From Lycium barbarum (Eukaryota; Streptophyta; Magnoliopsida; Solanales; Solanaceae): a stretch of 64,000 nucleotides of DNA. Location of the stretch: positions 86,752,543 through 86,816,542 of the forward strand of contig NC_083346.1 of NCBI RefSeq assembly GCF_019175385.1. Direction: 5' to 3'. How positions within the stretch are numbered: position 1 is the stretch's first letter; each line of letters opens with the position of its first letter. The notes below the pieces were generated by a model. That model saw only the letters and a program-made list of their open reading frames with translations, did not search any database and was not told where the DNA came from. Positions 34,701 through 44,995 of this stretch are shown in pieces. Made by a program: the position numbers and the translations under genes.

Positions 34701-34851
34701 ACAGCTTATTTTTTAAATTTGTGACCAATACGGATCCTTTCATGCATGCTAGGTTCGCTACTTGAAGATAATCGAAAAAAGTGGTTATCAGGCTCTTCCT
34801 TGGGTGAGATATATTACAATGGCTGGTGAATATGAATTGAGACTTACGTAA
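19733..34851 (+). CDS. AP1M2: AP-1 complex medium (mu) subunit, 11 exons
   Basis: Coding exons are 19733-19861, 21866-22006, 28267-28329, 28431-28607, 28679-28782, 32947-33054, 33398-33494, 33581-33678, 33808-33949, 34050-34172 and 34753-34851. All introns are GT...AG and all phases agree, giving 426 residues against about 428 for plant homologues. The protein starts MAGAASALFLLDIKGRVLVW (longin-like N-terminal domain, about 1-140), continues with SWRSEGIQYKKNEVFLDV opening the mu homology domain (about 165-426), and ends GEYELRLT. It is the cargo-binding subunit of the AP-1 clathrin adaptor at the trans-Golgi network/early endosome and recognises Tyr-based sorting signals; the Arabidopsis counterpart is AP1M2/HAP13. 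No stop or frame shift was found. Introns 2 (6.3 kb) and 5 (4.2 kb) are swollen by transposons. Exon joining is by homology and splice signals, without transcripts. Confidence 0.95.
20000..20400 (+). repeat. Intron 1 tandem repeat, about three copies
   Basis: Three degenerate copies of a block containing CTGGCTTTAGAAGCAAATGC and TGCTCG, starting near 19990, 20150 and 20335. Each is followed by TTCTCTT and a T-rich stretch. It lies inside adaptin intron 1 and is not coding. Confidence 0.7.
20745..21500 (+). repeat. Intron 1 repeats of a TTAATGCTTTTACTGGA unit, split by a MITE
   Basis: At least five degenerate copies of a 75-100-bp unit with GAATTATGCAAATTAATGC, TTTTACTGGAGATGCTG and AGGCATTATCCAAG. 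The first copy (about 20745-20815) is separated from the rest by a MITE-like segment. Confidence 0.7.
20820..21075. mobile_element. MITE-like insertion in intron 1
   Basis: The segment has GTGTTTGGATATGCGTTTTA near 20886 and ATGGCCAAACGC near 21055 as inverted ends, with short internal repeats (TTTGAAGATAAATTTTCAAA twice). This matches a common Solanaceae MITE type. Exact limits and target duplication were not established. Confidence 0.5.
22038..22248 (-). mobile_element. 3' LTR of a broken copia element (intron 2)
   Basis: This is a direct repeat of 27884-28121: both share TGATTTAGCTCAATTTCT, AAATTCAATCACCAGAT, CATGAAGCTTTAC and CAGAGCCTATT in the same order. It ends TCCAACA followed by CTCCCAGCTT, which on the minus strand is a purine tract then TGTTGGA. 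No clear target duplication was found. Confidence 0.65.
22249..23065 (-). pseudogene. Ty1/copia RT-RNase H fragment
   Basis: The minus strand encodes YLTITRPDISFAIQVLSQFM and, after a small insertion, the RNase H stretch YCDSNWAACPFTKKYVTGYV and GDSLISWKSKK. Upstream to about 23065 the pol reading continues with GLSGAKSVSTALEFDLKLTS. This is the 3' part of copia pol; integrase and most of RT are missing. The text stops near 23065, where unrelated sequence begins. Confidence 0.8.
22381..22438 (-). mobile_element. 28-bp SINE tail with 15-bp target duplication
   Basis: GCTTATAAAATGACA occurs at 22381-22395 and 22424-22438 around a 28-bp insert that contains AACAACAACAACATACCCAG. The insert is the same 3' tail as the SINE at 31168-31286. 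It is an extremely 5'-truncated retroposition event inside the copia fragment. Confidence 0.8.
23778..24223. repeat. Left arm of a large inverted repeat (intron 2)
   Basis: This is the imperfect inverse of 25247-25670. Shared blocks include GTAGACTGTNAGCTC, ACAGTGACGGCGAGGACAGA, CTTTAGGGTGTAGCTAGA and ACTAAACCCC inverted. Each arm is about 430-445 bp. No target duplication was seen at the outer ends. Confidence 0.75.
24224..25246. other. Mitochondrial-looking insert between the inverted arms
   Basis: The base composition is more even than the surrounding AT-rich DNA, and the text has the style of plant mitochondrial intergenic sequence, for example TTGCACGAGATAAGGAAAAC and CTGTCCCATGTTTG. 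No gene was recognised. A nuclear copy of mitochondrial DNA is a hypothesis that needs a search. Confidence 0.35.
25247..25670. repeat. Right arm of the inverted repeat
   Basis: Inverse partner of 23778-24223, ending GCTGACAGTCTAC. Confidence 0.75.
25671..26560 (+). other. Second mitochondrial-looking block with a 127-codon frame
   Basis: An open frame of 127 codons (26026-26409, MGYFTETMVGVYQSRLRKIA at its start) lies in DNA of the same style as 24224-25246. No known domain was recognised. It is probably not a nuclear gene: it sits in an adaptin intron, between halves of a copia element, and has no splice context. Confidence 0.3.
26590..27850 (-). pseudogene. Ty1/copia gag-protease fragment
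   Basis: Reading leftward on the minus strand: LSDTPDVALIPIKLTGPENY and GKWRF (gag start region, about 27660-27740), VTSIVYASNAKKVWSDFKEK (27515), and WDELDVLVLSPSCDCEESKP. Then comes a zinc knuckle region CEHCGYMGYLKENCYK (27040), and near 26720-26760 the protease motif VDSGASHH. Frames are broken in several places. With the RT-RNase H part at 22249-23065 and the two LTRs it forms one element whose middle has been replaced by unrelated sequence. Confidence 0.8.
27884..28121 (-). mobile_element. 5' LTR of the broken copia element
   Basis: Direct repeat of 22038-22248, with an extra TGGCCCTTTTGACTAGC block before its TCTAACA end. Exon 3 of the adaptin gene starts only about 145 bp downstream. 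Confidence 0.6.
28803..30291 (-). mobile_element. Helitron-like element (intron 5)
   Basis: On the minus strand it starts TCTATACTATTAAAAGCAGG after an A. It ends with a hairpin GTGCAACGCAC, then ATGGCGAGAAACTAG before a T. TC start, short GC hairpin and CTAG end with insertion between A and T are the Helitron signature. It codes for nothing recognised, so it is a non-autonomous copy of 1489 bp. Inside, 29588-29676 resembles one arm of the MITE family seen at 30343-30970. Confidence 0.7.
30343..30970. mobile_element. hAT-like MITE (intron 5)
   Basis: Ends are CTAAGTTGCTCGGACT and, inverted, CTAAGTTGTGCAGACT. Flanks are TTAATGAG (30335-30342) and CTAATGAG (30971-30978), seven of eight equal, as in a hAT 8-bp duplication. 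There is no coding content. Confidence 0.6.
31168..31286 (-). mobile_element. TS-type Solanaceae SINE, 3' portion
   Basis: The + strand reads AACAACAACAACATACCCAG, GTGGGGTCTGGGGAG, GCAGACCTTACCTCTACC and GATAGACCCCCGGC, the inverse of the common Solanaceae SINE body with its TTG-repeat tail. The tRNA-like 5' half is missing. Confidence 0.7.
31631..31790 (+). repeat. 80-bp tandem duplication (intron 5)
   Basis: Two copies, offset 80 bp, starting TTGTNACAATATTGTTTATA and containing GCCCAAAGGAATTGCAG. They differ at only a few positions. Confidence 0.9.
32243..32372 (+). repeat. 65-bp tandem duplication (intron 5)
   Basis: Two almost identical copies starting GAAATATTCCCATCACAAGT and ending AGAAGTGTTCTT. 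Confidence 0.9.
34320..34660 (+). pseudogene. RTE-type LINE RT fragment in intron 10
   Basis: The + frame reads CYLLVDDIVLID-like text (34350s; the normal box is FADDIVLID), then NEGVDQSLN, SRTRSKTGYMHQKF, QENGNEEVTQRIKTGWLK and SVIEFPH with shifts and stops. This is the thumb region of plant RTE-type LINEs. It is short, broken, and enclosed in the last adaptin intron. Confidence 0.6.
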
Positions 34852-35220
34852 AACCACAACGAGATGATGATCCAATCCAATTAAGCTTGTTTGAGGCTCA
34901 GATAACTCATGAGTTCCAATGCTTTGAGCTGCTTTGCAGGAGATAAATTGCTTTAGTTCAAAGCAATTTGTTTTTCTGTGCCAATTTTTCTTGTTATCGT
35001 ATTTGACTTTATTGCTTGTATACTACGCACAGTTTTTTGTATAAAGATGTCTGCTGATTAATTTTGTGTTGCAAATTTGCTTAAAGCCGAGAGTCTAACT
35101 TACGACTGCTGGTACAGGCCGGCCATTTGTGTAATATTAATTCAGTTTTAACCTTGTTTAAAGCAGTTTGTCGTTGATAGCAGAAATTGGGAATTGGTAC
35201 TTCTTTTTGTTATTTTATAC
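34852..35220 (+). other. Probable 3' UTR of the AP-1 mu gene
   Basis: Sequence after the TAA stop is T-rich and non-repetitive, with no open frame. The poly(A) site cannot be placed from sequence alone. Confidence 0.4.
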
Positions 35221-36101
35221 TAGGCGTCAAAGGATTATTGTTGTGAAGTAAGATGAAGCAATGATTTCATTTCTAGAGTGTGAGACCCTTTGCAAATAAA
35301 TTGGTTCCTATAGTTTTCTGTTTGGAGTTATTGACCTAATCTGTAGGAGGTTTGATCTTTTCATGGATTATAACTACTGCTGGATATGTTGGACGGGAAT
35401 AAAAGAAAAGATTGTTTTCAGGAGATGAATTGTGATGCTGGCTGTTGGAACCAGGTAATTTGTGAAATGGAAGTAAGTATCTGGACCAACAACCCCCACT
35501 GCAGAAATAAGTGAAATCGCTAGTATGCTTGACATGAAATGAATGAAGAGGCCACGCTGTCACTGTGTAATGAACATCGATTGGCAACTCGGAATAAATG
35601 GAAATGAAACATTCTATAACAAGTTAAATTACACTGACGAAGTAAATATTTTTTACACTACAGTGTGTAGTGTGTGTAACTCAACTCCTTTCCCAAAAAA
35701 AAAAAAAAAAAAAAGAAACAAAAACATTGGCATTGGCATCCAATGCACGACAAGTTTAACGGTGCTTGGCCAACGATGGTATCTTCGGCCTCATTTTCTT
35801 CAAAGGAAAATGTATGAGTAAAGCAGGTACAATTTTTATCTTTCAACAAGTGGCAATTGTTTCAAAATTAGACGTTACAATCTGAAGGCTGACAGTTAGA
35901 TGGAAGTATTGAGTCAGTAATACGATTGAAAGAAGAATGTCAGAGGAAACTGTATGGTTTTTATGTCTTCACTTTTAGTATAATAACTTCGTAGAAAGAA
36001 AAATCACAAACAGCAGAGGCTCTCCTTTTATATAAACTAGACTCAATGGGCTTTAATTTGATATGTTATCAATAGCAAAATTCATTACATCATTATATTT
36101 A
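35221..36101. other. Intergenic, no gene recognised
   Basis: AT-rich with a run of A at 35694-35714. Short frames on either strand have no domain support. Confidence 0.5.
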
Positions 36102-38422
36102 GGGAAAATGACCTAATAATACTACTTAAGACTCTATATTACAAAACATAAGAATACTTTTTCTTATTTACAAAACATACTAACTTAATTACAAAACATA
36201 ACGGATCTGGAAAAAATAAATGCTCATCCTTTCCTTCCCCTCCTCTAATCTGCCCAGATCTGGAAAAAAAACATAACCCACCCTTCCCTTCCCCTTCTCT
36301 CACACAATTTTCTAAGATTTGGAAAAAATAAAAATCGCTGCAAGCCAAAAAGAAGAAGTCGACTATGTGGGAATAGCTACTCATCCCGTCATCACCTCAG
36401 CCTTTTGTTTTCTCTGAATTTTATTTTTGCAAGGTCAAATAACTTTTGAGATTTTCTCCATGTGAAGTGTTTTGTATACCTCTCTATTTGTCATCTTTCA
36501 ACTTATGCTTTTTCACAATCTTATCCTAATTAAAACACGAAATTCTGCTTTTTGATGAAAACTTTGTTTACAGAAAATAGGGTTTTCATTATGTTTTGGC
36601 TTCCTCATTTTCAATTTTGCCCATTAGATAGAACTTTGTTTATACAAATTTACTGGGTACACAAGATAGTTGAATTAATTGCCCCTCTAGAAATTCAGAA
36701 GAAACAAAAACTTCTATTCTGATTTTGGACTATGTGGAAATGTATTGATATTGTATGACAGTTGTATACAATGTTGTTATAGTTGTATTAAATTTCATCC
36801 GAATTTGAAGCGAGATACAAAATTGTATTAAATTTGTATACAATGTTGTTGTAGTTGTATTAAATTTCCAAAAGCCTAAAATGAACTTTATACAAAATTT
36901 ATACAATTATATACATATTTCATACCGGTTTTATACAATTTTCATACACGAAAAATGGGAGAATTCTAAGCTTTGAGCAAGATATACATATTTCATAGTA
37001 TAAAATTTTCATACACAAATTTGAGCGAAATTTTTAAGTCTTGAGAAAGATATAAATATTTCATACAGTTTTCATACACAAAATTCTAAGCGAAAATTTT
37101 AAGCTTTGAGCTAGATATACACATTTCATACAATATTCATACACAAAATGTTCGTATATATTTTGTAAGAAATCTATTGGTATGTTTTGTAAACTGAAAA
37201 ATATCGTCATATTTTGTATATATACCCTATTCTTACGTATATATAGGTTATTCTCCCTTGTGAAAAAGCATAAGTTGAAAGATGACAAATAGAGAGGTAT
37301 ACAAAACACTTCACATGGAGAAAATCTCAAAAGTTATTTGACCTTGCAAAAATAAAATTCAGAGAAAACAAAAGGCTGAGGTGATGACGGGATGAGTAGC
37401 TATTCCCACATAGTCGACTTCTTCTTTTTGGCTTGCAGCGGTTTTTATTTTTTCCAAATCTTAGAAAATTGTGTGAGAGAAGGGGAAGGGAAGGGTGGGT
37501 TATGTTTTTTTTCCAGATCTGGGCAGATTAGAGGAGGGGAAGGAAAGGATGAGCATTTATTTTTTCCAGATCCGTTATGTTTTGTAATTAAGTTAGTATG
37601 TTTTGTAAATAAGAAAAAGTATTCTTATGTTTTGTAATATAGAGTCTTAAGTAGTATTATTAGGTCATTTTCCCTTTTCACAATCTTATCCTAATTAAAA
37701 CACGAAATTCTGCTTTTTGATGAAAACTTTGTTTACAGAAAATAGGATTTTCATTATGTTTTGGCTTCCTCATTTTCAATTTTGCCCATTAGATAGAACT
37801 TTGTTTATACAAATTTACTGGGTACACAAGATAGTTGAATTAATTGCCCCTCTAGAAATTCAGAAGAAACAAAAACTTCTATTCTGATTTTGGACTATTT
37901 GGAAATGTATTGATATTGTATGACAGATGTATACAATGTTTTTATAGTTGTATTAAATTTCATCCGAATTTGAAGCGAGATACAAAATTGTATTAAATTT
38001 GTATACAATGTTGTTGTAGTTGTATTAAATTTCCAAAAGCCTAAAATGAACTTTATACAAAATTTATACAATTATATACATATTTCATACCGGTTTTATA
38101 CAATTTTCATACACGAAAAATGGGAGAATTCTAAGCTTTGAGCAAGATATACATATTTCATAGTATAAAATTTTCATACACAAATTTGAGCGAAATTTTT
38201 AAGTCTTGAGAAAAATATAAATATTTCATACAGTTTTCATACACAAAATTCTAAGCGAAAATTTTAAGCTTTGAGCAAGATATACACATTTCATACAATA
38301 TTCATACACAAAATGTTCGTATATATTTTGTAAGAAATCTATTGGTATGTTTTGTAAACTAAAAAATATCGTCATATTTTATAAATATACCCTATTCTTA
38401 CGTATATATAAGTTATTCTCCC
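36102..38422. mobile_element. Rearranged TIR transposon, A-B-inverted A-B
   Basis: 36102-36520 (A) recurs inverted at 37258-37673, almost identical. 36510-37257 (B) recurs in direct orientation at 37674-38422. The unit A-B starts GGGAAAATGACC and ends GGTTATTCTCCC, whose inverse is GGGAGAATAACC, so A-B looks like one 1.16-kb element with short terminal inverted repeats. The identical 81-codon frames in A and inverted A are not supported as genes. No target duplication was found. Confidence 0.7.
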
Positions 38423-39413
38423 TAACTTAAACCCATTATAATTCTATAGAATACATGAATAGGTCTATGAATTTTCAAACACAAGTACGTATATATTCAT
38501 GCTCAAAAGGAACATATTGTTTACTGTTACAGGTAATATTCCTTTTACTAAATTGATTATTTCGTTAGACATTTATATATTGCTCAAAAAGTATAGTTTA
38601 TCATGTTCCTTTTTCATAAAATTTGTTGTTTTGGGTAAATCATGTCTAAGTCCATGGAGTGATTTTTTTGATTCATCAATACCATACATTTATGTACTTG
38701 CTTTGACTAGTCAAATAACTTCAAAGTTATATGTTAGTAACTAACATGTGCGATACATTTTAGTTGCACTTGTATTATGGAAGGCTTAATTCAATGTTTG
38801 ATTTTATGTTGCCTAATTTGGTGTTGAGCTCACAAAAATATGTTAATCTTGATTACCCTTTTGTTCACGAAAAAGTGGTCCAAGGAATGGTTAATTTGGT
38901 GTTACAGTCCTTCTGACAGTACTCAGATTACTAAAGTGAAATAATCATACATATCGTCCACCGAAAGTACTAGTTTTTTTTTTCAAATAAAAAAAAAAAA
39001 CAATAACATTTATATTACATCCATATACTGTACTTGGATCGAATATTACCTACTTCAGGTAAATCACAATAGTTATTAAATATTTTAGAAATAAAGATGA
39101 TGAAAGTAAGTAATTACTGATGATGATAGAGGAAATTTTATTTTACATTAAGAATCACATATGGTACCTTTTTCTTTATTTCTTTAGTGTATCAAATTTT
39201 CTGCTGGATTTTACTTGACAATTGAAATGCTATGTCTTTATCTTTATTTTTTGGTAAATTTATTCTACAGCTTGAATTTGCACTTTTCCTTCAAATTTGG
39301 TGTTACACATTACATACATGAAGTAATGTTATTTATATCTCATGTCTTTTTTTTTTTTTTTTTTAAGATCAAGTAATTTCTGATTATTAAAAAGTAAAGT
39401 TGGAATCAAAAGA

Positions 39414-39414
<1 letters not shown>
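38423..39414. other. AT-rich intergenic stretch
   Basis: No gene or recognised element. T and A runs occur near 38972-39000 and 39347-39364. Confidence 0.5.

Positions 39415-39458
<44 letters not shown>
39415..39458. repeat. (TA)n microsatellite
   Basis: A pure TA run directly before the Helitron-like CTAG end. Confidence 0.95.
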
Positions 39459-39459
<1 letters not shown>

Positions 39460-39549
39460 CTAGATGGCTTATACCCGTGTTGCGCACGGGCCCAACACTT
39501 CGGATTATAGTGTATTTATGTATATGTAGTTGTGTTTAGATAGTGATAA

Positions 39550-39618
<69 letters not shown>

Positions 39619-40566
39619 TATGTTCAAAATACGATTAATATAACATTGTAGTTTGTGCTCCGTATCTAAAATTTTATTTTATTCGTGTTTGCTACGAAAA
39701 TTTATTAATGTTTTTTAAAAGAGAAGACTTGCTTAAAAGAAAACTATTTTCCTCTCTTTGAGATAAAATAATAGCAATATTGAAGCATCAGTTGATACTT
39801 TCAATTTTAATTCGATTAATTTCAAAGTGTAAAATAATTATTATTTTTTATCAAATTTTGATTTGGATAATTCTAATTCAAATTATTAAATTAATTTTAC
39901 ATGTTTGAAACGAAACAAAGTGGAAATTAATTTTCTATTTAAACGAAGAAATGCTATTTTTTAATTTTTGGTAAATATTCTCGGTTTAACTCATTTTACT
40001 TGTCATGTTGTCTTTTGTATGGTTTTTTAAGGAAATGTGAATTAGAATTATAATTTGACTAATTTACCTTATTCATTATTTGATCTTCATTTGATATTAA
40101 TCTCTTTTCACATTTATGAGAGTAAGAATAAAAATAAAAAAGTAATTAAATTGTATCTTATTTTTTAAATATATATATTTTAAGTATATTTATTTTAGTA
40201 AACATAACAAATAAATGACATGGCAGAATAGCGAATACAACGATTAAATATTTTGAAGAAATATTCTCGGTTTAGCTCATTTTACTTGTCATGTTGTCTT
40301 TTGCATGGTTTTTTAAGAAAACGTCGATTAAAATTATAATTTGACTAATTTACCTTATTCATTATTTGATCTCCATTTGATAAAAATTTTTACGACATTA
40401 ATTTCTTTTCACATTTATTAAAGTAAGAATAAAAATAAAAAAGTAATTACATTCTATCTTTTTTTTCATGAGTTTGGGGAGGGTGGGGTCCAGTTTTTTT
40501 TTTTTTTTTTTTTTTAAGAGTGACTGTCGACGAAGCATGGGTAAACCAATGCTTCTATATAGTAGA
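39460..40566 (-). mobile_element. Helitron-like element
   Basis: On the minus strand the 3' end has the hairpin CCCGTGCGCAACACGGG (6-bp stem), then TATAAGCCATCTAG before T. The candidate 5' end is TCTACTATATAGAAGCATTG at 40566. The base before it is T, not the expected A, so that end is less certain. It is non-coding and contains a 60-bp TA microsatellite (39555-39616). Confidence 0.55.
39555..39616. repeat. (AT)n microsatellite
   Basis: About 60 bp of uninterrupted AT dinucleotides. Confidence 0.95.
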
Positions 40567-42065
40567 AAAATAAAAATATAATAAAATATTTCTATCTAAT
40601 TTTTAGAAGAGTTGGTAATATAAAGTATAAAACGTCATTTTTTTGCCCTGAAATAAAAAAGTGGGTGGGACCACAAAGGATTTTTAGTAAATATTTTTTG
40701 TTTAACTCATTTTACCTGTCATTTTGTTTTTTACACGATTTTTTAAGGAAACGTCAATTAGAATTATAATTTCACTAATTTACCTTATTAATTATTTGAT
40801 CTCCATTCAATATTATTTTTTCTTTTATGACATTAATCTCTTTTCACATTTATTAGAGTAAGGAAAAAAATGAAAAAGTAATTAAATTCTATCTTATTTT
40901 AATATATAAGTATTTTAAGTATGTTGCTGCACAATAATTTCATTTGCTCCCACTAATGAGTTGATACGCATGTGGCAATGAATCCATCATTATTGATTTA
41001 ATTGTTTGATTTTCTAAGAACTTTTTTTTTAACATTGTTTGTTTTTTTAATATGGGATTCAATTTTATTTTTATTAATATTGCTTGATTTTGTTAATATG
41101 GGATCCACTTTTTGTTTTCCCGTGAGTTTGGATGTGGTGGGTTCCACTTTTTTTTTTTTTTTAATACTGGTTGATGTTTAATATGGGGCCATGAAAAACT
41201 TCTATTTTTTAATTTTTAGTAAATATTTTTTGTTTAACTCATTTTACTTGTCATGTTGTTTTTTACACGGTTTTTTAAGGAAACGTCAATTAGAATTATA
41301 ATTTCACTAATTTAGCTTATTAATTATTTGATCTCCATTTAATATTATTTTTTCTTTTATGACATTAATCTCTTTTCACATTTATTAGAGTAAGGAAAAA
41401 ATGAAAAAGTAATTAAATTTCATCTTATTTTAATATATAAATATTTTAAGTATGTTGCTGTATAATAATTTCATTTGCTCCCACTAATGGGTTGATACAC
41501 ATGTGACAATGAGTCCATCATTATTGATTTAATTGTTTGATTTTCTACGCATTTGTTTTTTAACATTGTTTGTTTTATTAATATGGGATTCACTTTTTTT
41601 TTTATTGTTTGTTTTTACTATATATATGGGGCCCATAATTTTTTTTGCTTGATTCTGTTAATATGAGGTTCACTTTTTTTTTCCCGTGAGTTTGGATGTG
41701 ATAGGTTCAACTTTTTTTTCTTCTCCTTTTTTAAATATTGGTTGGTGTTTAATATGGACCCACAATTTTTTTTTTAACATTGTTTGTTTTTTTAATATGG
41801 GATTCACTTTTCTTTTTTTTTAATATTGCTTGATTTTGTTAATATGGGGTCCATTTTTTTTTCCCGTGAGTTTGGATGTGGTGATTTCCACTTTTTTTTT
41901 TTTTTAATACTGGTTGGTGTTTAATATGGGGCCCACATTTTTTTTTTAAATATTAGTTGTTGTTTAATATATATGAGCCCAATTTTTTTTTTAAGGACCC
42001 ACAATGGACGACGAAAAAGGATCACAACGGATGACGAAAAAGGCAACATCCTGCTTCTATATGTT
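40567..42065. repeat. Duplicated Helitron-like interior
   Basis: Blocks such as TTTAACTCATTTTACTTGTC followed by ATTATTTGATCTCCATTTGA-like text recur at about 40690, 41225 and, within the preceding element, 39985 and 40272. A second block GATTCACTTTT with TTGCTTGATTTTGTTAATAT repeats at 41040-41970. The stretch ends with CTGCTTCTATAT near 42050, like the 40566 end. It has long T runs and no coding. Confidence 0.6.
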
Positions 42066-42461
42066 TCATGAAGTACTAAAATATCAAACTACTAACATCT
42101 GACACACAATTGTACGTCTCATATTCACATTTAATCTCCCGATCCACACTCACACACACACACACATCGACTTATATCATATTCACGTTTAAACTATGTG
42201 TTGTTGAATTATAAAAAATAACAAAACTACCAAGGTTGGTATTTGATATAATAGAACAACCGCATAAGAAAAGGTTATACCAGTTCATTGATCGTGTACT
42301 AAAGAAGTGTTTATTTTCTGAAAATGAAGAGTATCCTTTCGAATTCCTTTGATTGTCTTTTTTTTTTTTTTTTTTTGGGTATGATTTTGCTTTGCAGTGG
42401 CAATGGAATTGATCGAATCAACTCAAAAACTAGTTATATTAAATATGTGAGTGCATTAAAT

Positions 42462-43695
42462 CAGAGGCGGATCTAGAATTTAAAGGTAGCGCGTGCCACA
42501 ATTTTTTTCAATGTACATCTTGTTAGGGACGTGTATTTGGATCGGGTCCATCTCATTTTAGTTTATTCGGGTCAACTTAATAGGTTTTTTTTTATTTGCA
42601 AATATGAAAATTACATTTCAAAAATCAAGAAACGAACATAATTAACATCTTAAACAAGGAATCACACTCATTAACACCCATTAACAACAGAAGTAAAATC
42701 AACATTTTCACCGAGGAACTTGCATCTCTTATGTATATTAAAAAATGAATTTGCACAAGTAAAATAACATCTTCAATAAGGGAATTACACCAATCAAAAT
42801 AAGAAAAATAATAGAAAAACTCTTCAATATGTAAATACACCCCATAAGTAAATGTAGAATTAGATAAATTACAAGTTCTCAACAATAAATCATAAATTTC
42901 ATGTTTTTTCTAAGCAGTGCTTACGAAGTTTCCATCACAATTTAAGTAGTAGAGTGATTTAAATTGAATTTAACAATTATAGAATAGTATAAATTTTTAT
43001 AATACACTCGCTCCGTTCATTTTTCTTTGTCCATTATAATAAAATTATATGTCCACTTTTACTTGTAAGTTATATAGTTTGAAAAACCAAGACATAATTT
43101 ACCATTTTATACCTATTTTACCCTTATTAGTAAGTACTCCAATTCATTTCTCATTTTATTTATTGCTTATTAAGAGTGTCCCAAGTCAAATATAGACAAG
43201 TAAACATGGACGGAGAGAGTAATAAACAAAAGAAATTATTAAAAAAAATGAATTTTGATCTCAATCCAAAATTCCCATTGAAACCCAAGTTTTTCGATTT
43301 AAATACTCACAGATTTGAGATTAAGAGAAATGCTTAATTTAAGGGATTTTGAAGTTTCTATTTGTGTGTTCTCGCTAAAGATCACAGATAAAATAATAGA
43401 AAAGAGGAAAGACAATATAAATAATAAAAGATAAATAGAAATTTGGGAGGGCCGAAAAGGGAATTACTGGTACAAAGGAAGTAAAAAGCGCAAAGAAAAA
43501 CGGGAATCGGAAAATGTTAAAGATATATTCAAACTTGTGTCTACCAGCCGTGACACCTTTGTCTAATTTACGACTGGGGGTGGCAGGATCAAATATTTAG
43601 CCTAATTTAAGCAAATTACAACATAAGTATATAAAAAAATTATTAATCGAGGGGGTGCCATGCCACCCCCACCCCAAAGGGTGGATCCGCCCCTG
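42462..43695. mobile_element. hAT-like element inside the LTR remnant
   Basis: The perfect 8-bp duplication CATTAAAT lies at 42454-42461 and 43696-43703. The ends CAGAGGCGGATC and, inverted, CAGGGGCGGATC form the terminal inverted repeat. It has no transposase. The LTR sequence continues on both sides, which proves the insertion order. Confidence 0.85.
43007..43219. mobile_element. Stowaway-like MITE inside the hAT element
   Basis: Left end CTCGCTCCGTTCAT and inverted right end CTCTCTCCGTCCAT, followed by TA. This matches the Stowaway consensus CTCCCTCCGT with TA target preference. Length 213 bp, AT-rich. Confidence 0.75.
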
Positions 43696-44783
43696 CATTA
43701 AATGGAGAGTTTCCAACAATCTCCCGCTTGAACCACATATATTTCCAAAAAATTGTGCATAACAAAAATTTTATAGTGCGTAAAATTTGCTATCTCTAAG
43801 CAATCTGGTCTATTAGTCGTACTACTATGGGATCAAAGCGGTTTTCATAACATATATCTCGTCATTAAACCATCAAAGGTCACAATATCAACAAAATTAA
43901 TGACATAGATCAAGTATGGATGTATAGCATGGAAATTACATGTAAAATTGACCACAGTCATGCCTATTCCCAACTGGTCCTACTTTATGACTTAAATAGT
44001 CCAAGATCATTTTCTTATACCTTATGCAAAACCACAATACAAAGTCAATACTTTATTTTCAGAGTTTTCATTAAACACTAGAAATTCATAAATTTCATAA
44101 AACATTACAGAAAATATACTTGAACATGTCAAAAGCATAAATAAAACAACAAACTCCCACTGAAGTGGCTCATCATAGAGTCCAATGACATCCATAGAAG
44201 CTACAGGCTCATAAAAAAAACTTTAGGTTGCAACCTTTCATGAGCGGATCCGCAATAATGAAGTTTGTACTAATATGCTCTATTAACACAAGAAGACTCT
44301 GAACTCTTTTCTTCACAATAAAAAAATTAATGTTTATATGCTTTAATTTCGATGAACTCTGGATATACATAATTCAAATACATATATATCCAAAAAGGCT
44401 CATCTGAAGATACCTTAACACAATATCATTATTTAGTCTTTAGACATAAATAATAATTTGTAAGTGGTATTCTTATGCACAGTTCATAAATATTGATTGC
44501 CAAAACGGTCTAGTAATATGTCTTTCTTGGGACTGACACATTACCAGCATGATATTACTAAATGTATAACATATTCATGATTATCCATAATCTGACCAAA
44601 ATAATCTTCCTTTGGGATAATTATTTCGGATAAATAAAACATGCTTAATGTTCAAAATAAATAAATTTATCTAATAGAGGTTACTTTGGCAACATATTAG
44701 ACTAATCCATTCCATTTGAAACAAGAAGCACAGATGGTATAATTCCATTCCCAGTACAAATAACTATTTCTTTTATGCGTAGC

Positions 44784-44995
44784 GGAAAAATAGCAAAAAA
44801 ACACATCCCCAAATGCAACTGGAAAAATGCAGATAGATATTCGCTTTATGCAAGACTGCTTTAGAAAATTCGAAAAGCACAGTGGAAAAATAGCAAAAAA
44901 AAAAAAAAACACATCCCCAAATGCAACTGGAAAAATGCAGATAGATATTCATTTTATGCAAGACTGCTTTAGAAAATTCGAAAAGCATAGCAAAA
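44784..44995 (+). repeat. About 100-bp tandem duplication
   Basis: Two copies of GGAAAAATAGCAAAAAA...TTCGAAAAGCA; the second has a longer A run. This gives duplicate open frames that are not genes. Confidence 0.9.

Noticed and set aside
34543..34875. 110-codon minus frame across intron 10 and exon 11
   Set aside because: It is antisense to the last adaptin exon and a LINE fragment.
36139..37637. Identical 81-codon frames on opposite strands
   Set aside because: They are the two copies of one inverted transposon arm. The peptide is low-complexity with no domain.
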